A DNA stretch of 64,000 nucleotides from Flaccisagitta enflata (lineage: Eukaryota; Chaetognatha; Sagittoidea; Aphragmophora): the NCBI GenBank assembly GCA_965153355.1, contig OZ231127.1, positions 55,738,001 through 55,802,000 on the forward strand. Direction: 5' to 3'. Shown in pieces: positions 60,305 through 64,000 of this stretch. How positions within the stretch are numbered: position 1 is the first letter of the stretch; each line of letters starts with the position of its first letter. A program made the position numbers and the translations under genes. The notes below the pieces were generated by a model that had not been told where the DNA came from, did no database searches, and saw only the letters and a program-made list of their open reading frames with translations.

Positions 60305-60580
60305 TTTTTTATCATCTTTAAATACAGGAGGTTCCTCAAAGAATTATTCATTGCAATCTATCTCCAAGGTTGATTTACAGTCTCAATCTTGTGAAGAGTT
60401 TTTTTATATGAGGTTCCTTTCAAAGAAAAATGCTAAATGTCAAGCAGCAGATGACGCAAAAAGTGGATAGACTTTGGCGAAGTCATTGATATAAAAGCTT
60501 TTCTATATTAAAACAAAGTTTCATTGTACATTGTTTCATTTGTTTATGATTCATTTATTTAGTGATTCATTCAGGGATTG
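60302..60580. other. Unassigned unique sequence
   Basis: No feature is supported. Confidence 0.35.
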
Positions 60581-60582
60581 AT

Positions 60583-60609
60583 TGCTCGATTGATTGATTG
60601 ATTGATGGG

Positions 60610-60654
<45 letters not shown>

Positions 60655-60780
60655 GGATTCATAACAAGATTATTTAGTCTATACATTTATTCATTCATTT
60701 ATCTATTCATTCAATCATTCATTCATTCATTCATTCATTCATTCATTCATTCATTCATTCATTCATTCATTCATTCTCTC
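60583..60780. repeat. (GATT)n and (ATTC)n microsatellites
   Basis: GATT units (60583-60655) are followed after about 30 bp by ATTC units (60687-60780). Confidence 0.9.
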
Positions 60781-60915
60781 ATTCATATCTTCTTTGCAGT
60801 TGTGTGGTTCTAACTATGTCGCTGCCTGGTTTATACCAAGAAAACGAATTTACCTTATCAGTGGGCCTGGGCACGGGTATTCGGCACGCTGTAGCAGGGC
60901 GCAAATCCGTTTTTT

Positions 60916-61155
60916 AGTCGCGTGCTACACGACTCTACACCTCGCGTTGTCCATCTGTCCGTCCATCTGTCCGTCTCTTGGTAGGTCCCCAGTCCTGAAT
61001 CTTATTGATATGCGCTACTCCCCTCTTAACCTTTGCAATGTTTTTGAGCTTTTTGAGCTCACTGCTCCTGCCCCAAATGAAATGCCCAAGTGACCTTTTC
61101 ACTGCCCCTGCCCAACCGCACGCGACTGAGGTAGCCGTGTATCCGGCCTGGTTTT
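60916..61155 (-). repeat. Hairpin-ended short repeat, complete copy
   Basis: It starts AGTCGCGTGCTACACGACTC and TACACCTCGCG, has a GTCCGTCCATCTGTCCGTC tract, CACTGCTCCTGCCCC and CAAGTGACC, then CCGCACGCGACTGAGGTAGC and GTGTATCCGGCCTGG. GTCGCGTGC (60917-60925) complements GCACGCGAC (61118-61126). Confidence 0.8.
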
Positions 61156-61440
61156 CTATGATCTCGTGGGAATGAATGCTGTTTGGTCTGCGCTTAACAT
61201 ACGGCGTTGTATACTGAAAAAGATGTCCCGGCGACACTCCTGTGCAAATGGACACGTGCAAGTGAGGACGAGTGCCAGTGCTGTCTTAACGCGAGGATGT
61301 TAGTTATTTTTCCTGCGCGTGTATGACGTAAGCCTCCAAGTCAAGAGTTTCAAAGGTCTCTGTCGGGCCAAAGGGTCACAAGACTTTCAAGTTATCATCA
61401 AAAGCGCTGAAGGAATGGTTGAGGCAAGGCAAGAAAACGG
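61156..61440. other. Unassigned unique sequence
   Basis: No feature is supported. The frame from 61319 runs into the GA tract. Confidence 0.35.
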
Positions 61441-61444
61441 AAGT

Positions 61445-61446
<2 letters not shown>

Positions 61447-61498
<52 letters not shown>
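61447..61498. repeat. (GA)n microsatellite
   Basis: This is a pure GA tract. Confidence 0.95.
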
Positions 61499-61499
<1 letters not shown>

Positions 61500-61502
<3 letters not shown>

Positions 61503-62165
61503 CGAGAAGAGAAAGACAGACAAGAACGATAGAACCGTTGTTTTATGGACTAGCTAGTATATCCAACTCCATCAAACAAGCTGGTATATCCTAGTGAAAA
61601 TCCATCAAACAACCAACCAACCATTCGACCATCGTAGAAATTTTGAAAGAGAATAACGACATATTCAACGGATAGCGCAAAATGAGTATAAAGACAGCGC
61701 GAAAAGAAATGAAAGTTTTTTTTTCATTCATCCATTTATCCATTTATCCATTTATCCATCCGTTACCAAATCTACCCACGCTCACAACTTGACATTCAGT
61801 CGCCCTCCTCAATGTAATAAAAGGCAGCGAAACTCTAAGGACATTACACAAAATCATTTCCGCCCGAGGGATTAAAGACTTCAAATGTCACAAAATGAAA
61901 AGCAATTGTACAGTGTTACGAACTTGGTTTGGGTTGTGAGTGGTTTGGGATGAATATGGCTTGTCTTTGAGGAAGTTAGGAGCTGTCATGAGGGTTTTGG
62001 GTAGAGAATCTTGTGCTACTGCTCTTACCTCGATGATACAGCGAGTGGGGAAATGAAGTGACTGGCTTTGGCAATCTAAATGGAAATGTTCATCCAACCA
62101 TTTTTGTTTGAGCACGTTAAAATCAACCTTTTTATTAAAGGTAATTATTGTCCTCTCTTAGTTTC
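61500..62165. other. Unassigned unique sequence
   Basis: (ATCCATTT)n units lie at 61728-61760. The minus frame 61888-62115 (75 codons) has no recognisable domain. Confidence 0.35.
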
Positions 62166-62171
62166 ATTTTT

Positions 62172-62817
62172 GGGCAGCGGCCCCGAAGGGGACGAAGTCC
62201 TGTAGAACACAGGGGGAATCTGTCCGTCCGTCTGTACGTACGTCCGTTTGTCCCCCCACCCCATCCTCAGGGCTTCGTCTCCTTTGGGGCCTATTCTGAC
62301 CCATATTCTGCCAAATAGCCCAAATCCAAGCAAAATGGCCCAAATCTAAGCAAAATGGCCCAAATCCAAGCATAATAGCCCAAATCCAAGCAAAATGGCC
62401 CAAATCTGGCAAGAAAACCCCAATTCTGCCCCGGGGTACATTATTTTGGCCCCTTAGACCTATATTGTGGCCTCCGATACCTATATTTTGACCAGATTTG
62501 GGCCATTTTGCCTGGGTTTGGGCCATTATGCTTTGATTTGGGCCATTTTGCTTAGATTTGGGCCATATTGCTTGGATTTGGGCTATTTGGCAGAATTTGG
62601 GTAAGAATAGGCCCCAAAGGAGAGTAAGCCCTGAGGATGGGGTGGGGGGACAAACGGACGGACGGATGGACAGACGGACGGACGGACAGATTCCCCCTTT
62701 GTTCTACAGGACTTTGTCCCCTTCGGTGCCGCTGCCCTGCTTCCCCTCAACTTAAATCACACACTACTCAAGCAGGGCACAGGTACCGCTGACCACTTAC
62801 TGCCTTTGGGCTGCTAT
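62172..62817 (+). mobile_element. 20-mer foldback, CAAGCAAAATGG subtype, most complete copy
   Basis: The left end GGGCAGCGGCCCCGAAGGGG and TCCTGTAGAACACAGGGGG mirrors the right end CCCCCTTTGTTCTACAGGAC and CCCCTTCGGTGCCGCTGCCC (to 62737). Next inward are inverted GTCCGTCCG/CGGACGGAC tracts, then CCCCATCCTCAGGGCTTCGT with its mirror, then four to five 20-mers per arm (GGCCCAAATCCAAGCAAAAT). The loop of about 60 bp near 62440 is not palindromic. The tail has CTGCCCTGCTTCCCCTCAAC, AAGCAGGGCACAGGTACCGC and TTTGGGCTGCTATTAT. Confidence 0.85.
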
Positions 62818-63390
62818 TATATTTGGATTGTCTTACTTGAAAATTAAAATAATCTTATTGCATATTTGCAGGCTTCAACCGAAATTTTTTTTTCATCCAT
62901 GTTTAGATGAATATCACGGCAATTCATGGCCTTTTGAAAGACTTACTCAATACTCATAGCCTCCCCAACAAGAGCACATGGCCCATCCTCTAGAATCCAC
63001 TTTAAACGTTTCTTACTCTGACCTTTACATTTTCTTTTTGTCCCATCAGAAATAGAGAAGACCTCCGAAGAGAAAGAAATGATTTTGTAGGAGGGTTGAG
63101 GATTCGAGTATGTTTACTCTGATTCCTGAACAGAGGATAAGGGGGCACGTAACCTTGTGATACTTCTTGATTGAATTTTGCTTCTGATCCCGGGTGGTAA
63201 AATGTTATCATGACTGTTTTCATAGCGTCTAACTATCTTAAAAGGGATCTTTATGTATATATTTCACGAATAAAAAACATTCAAATGATGTTCTTTTGAA
63301 TACATTATGACGTCAGCAAATCAGGTCCGTAACAAATTATGAATTGGGTCTGTCAGTTTGTCGGTAATTCTACCTTTTCTGACTGGCGCA
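62818..63390. other. Unassigned unique sequence
   Basis: The minus frame 63002-63223 (73 codons) has no recognisable domain. Confidence 0.35.
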
Positions 63391-63495
63391 ATAGTTACAG
63401 TCACTCTATCTGAGGATTTGTCCGTCCGTCGGTCAGTCGGTCCGCCAGTACGGGATTAACAAGTTGAAAACGCGCATTTAAGATGGCGTGTGATT
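63391..63495 (-). repeat. Hairpin-ended short repeat, partial
   Basis: ACAGTCACTCTATCTGAGG, GTCCGTCCGTCGGTCAGTCG, GTTGAAAACGCGCATTTAAG and ATGGCGTGTG match the family order up to the GT-rich segment, which here has become a (GT)n tract. Confidence 0.55.
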
Positions 63496-63503
63496 GTGTG
63501 ATT

Positions 63504-63506
<3 letters not shown>

Positions 63507-63597
<91 letters not shown>
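63507..63597. repeat. (GT)n microsatellite
   Basis: A pure GT tract of about 45 units sits where hairpin-ended repeats have a GTGTGTGGATGGGGGTTGG segment. Confidence 0.95.
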
Positions 63598-63598
<1 letters not shown>

Positions 63599-64000
63599 TT
63601 TACGAGCTGCAGTGTGTTAAGCATCGTGTAAAGTCACTGTAAACCACTCAGTTTGGTTGTGCTTAGAACTACTCTTGGAGCGGGTGGAAATTCGCTTAAC
63701 CAATTGACTTTCGAAATTAGGAAAAAAAATCCCATGGATTCAATTGATCTCTATGAATCAAGTTCGTTGACAGGCCAAGAGCTAAAAGACTCTCATGCAA
63801 GTTACATGAAGGTCAATTCGTAGCAAACCGTTTAGTTCTCATTTCACTTTTTGGGCAGCAGTCCGAAAGTGCGTTGATGCCCTTTCGGCGAGAGCTTTAT
63901 TGAGCATTGAGTTGAAGTCGTGACTCGTGACAGACCATAATCCAAGGCCCAACTAATTCAATCATGAGCGAATTCCTTATTTGATCAAGATTGATTTTGA
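63598..64000. other. Unique sequence with a 20-mer foldback start
   Basis: GGGCAGCAGTCCGAAAGTGC and GATGCCCTTTCGGCG at 63853-63892 look like the left end of a 20-mer foldback that does not continue. Nothing else is supported. Confidence 0.4.

Overview
This is nuclear eukaryotic DNA in which I cannot find one convincing intact host gene. The organism is probably an invertebrate animal, inferred only from the retroelement type, the hAT and Tc1/mariner-like MITEs and the very heavy load of (TC)n, (CTTT)n, (GT)n and (ACAG)n microsatellites; I cannot name the species. Nearly all long open frames are translations of simple repeats (Ser-Leu, Arg-Glu, Cys-Val and Phe-Leu-Ser strings) or of minisatellites and should not be read as genes. 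The only clear protein homology is the 3' end of a 5'-truncated non-LTR retrotransposon (about 21247-21864) with a zinc knuckle and a restriction-like endonuclease, lying between two (CT)n tracts. A second, broken trace of a transposase N-terminus sits in a MITE at 3782-4385. The 10-base run of N at 22639-22648 is an assembly gap. Layout. 1-6500: a 10-bp repeat array, a (GT)n tract, and two large foldback elements (1870-4507 and 4901-6127), the first containing a TA-flanked MITE whose empty site is preserved in the opposite arm. 6500-11200: triplet-rich DNA, (CTTT)n and (TC)n/(GA)n tracts and short hairpin-ended dispersed repeats. 11200-13000: two 20-mer foldback elements, one with a hAT-type MITE and its 8-bp target duplication. 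13000-22640: microsatellites, a 47-bp minisatellite, another 20-mer foldback, a CpG-rich unique stretch and the retrotransposon fragment. 22649-25825: about ten and a half copies of a 299-bp satellite, each carrying a tRNA-like pol III module on the minus strand. 26000-36430: more 20-mer foldbacks, one pair inside a tandem duplication of about 500 bp. 36980-39415: a third large foldback related to the first. 40980-46560: a tandem pair of 20-mer foldbacks and two small palindromic MITEs. 46900-52000: microsatellites, an inverted/tandem 166-bp repeat and a 22-bp minisatellite. 53000-54640: a large palindrome. 56447-57735: a 21-bp minisatellite of about 61 units. 58410-62820: further 20-mer foldbacks, one holding a nested 652-bp element with perfect 19-bp ends. 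Three repeat systems dominate. (i) The 20-mer foldbacks: inverted ends reading GGGCAGCGGCCCC, arms built from 20-bp repeats sharing a CAAATC core, and a separate tail hairpin with GGTACCGCTGACCA. (ii) Short hairpin-ended repeats: a terminal hairpin followed by an A-run, whose arm sequence also appears near the other end and differs in step with it between copies. (iii) Large AT-rich foldbacks that share modules. Genes do not form pathways here; the window is best read as a gene-poor, transposon- and satellite-rich region.
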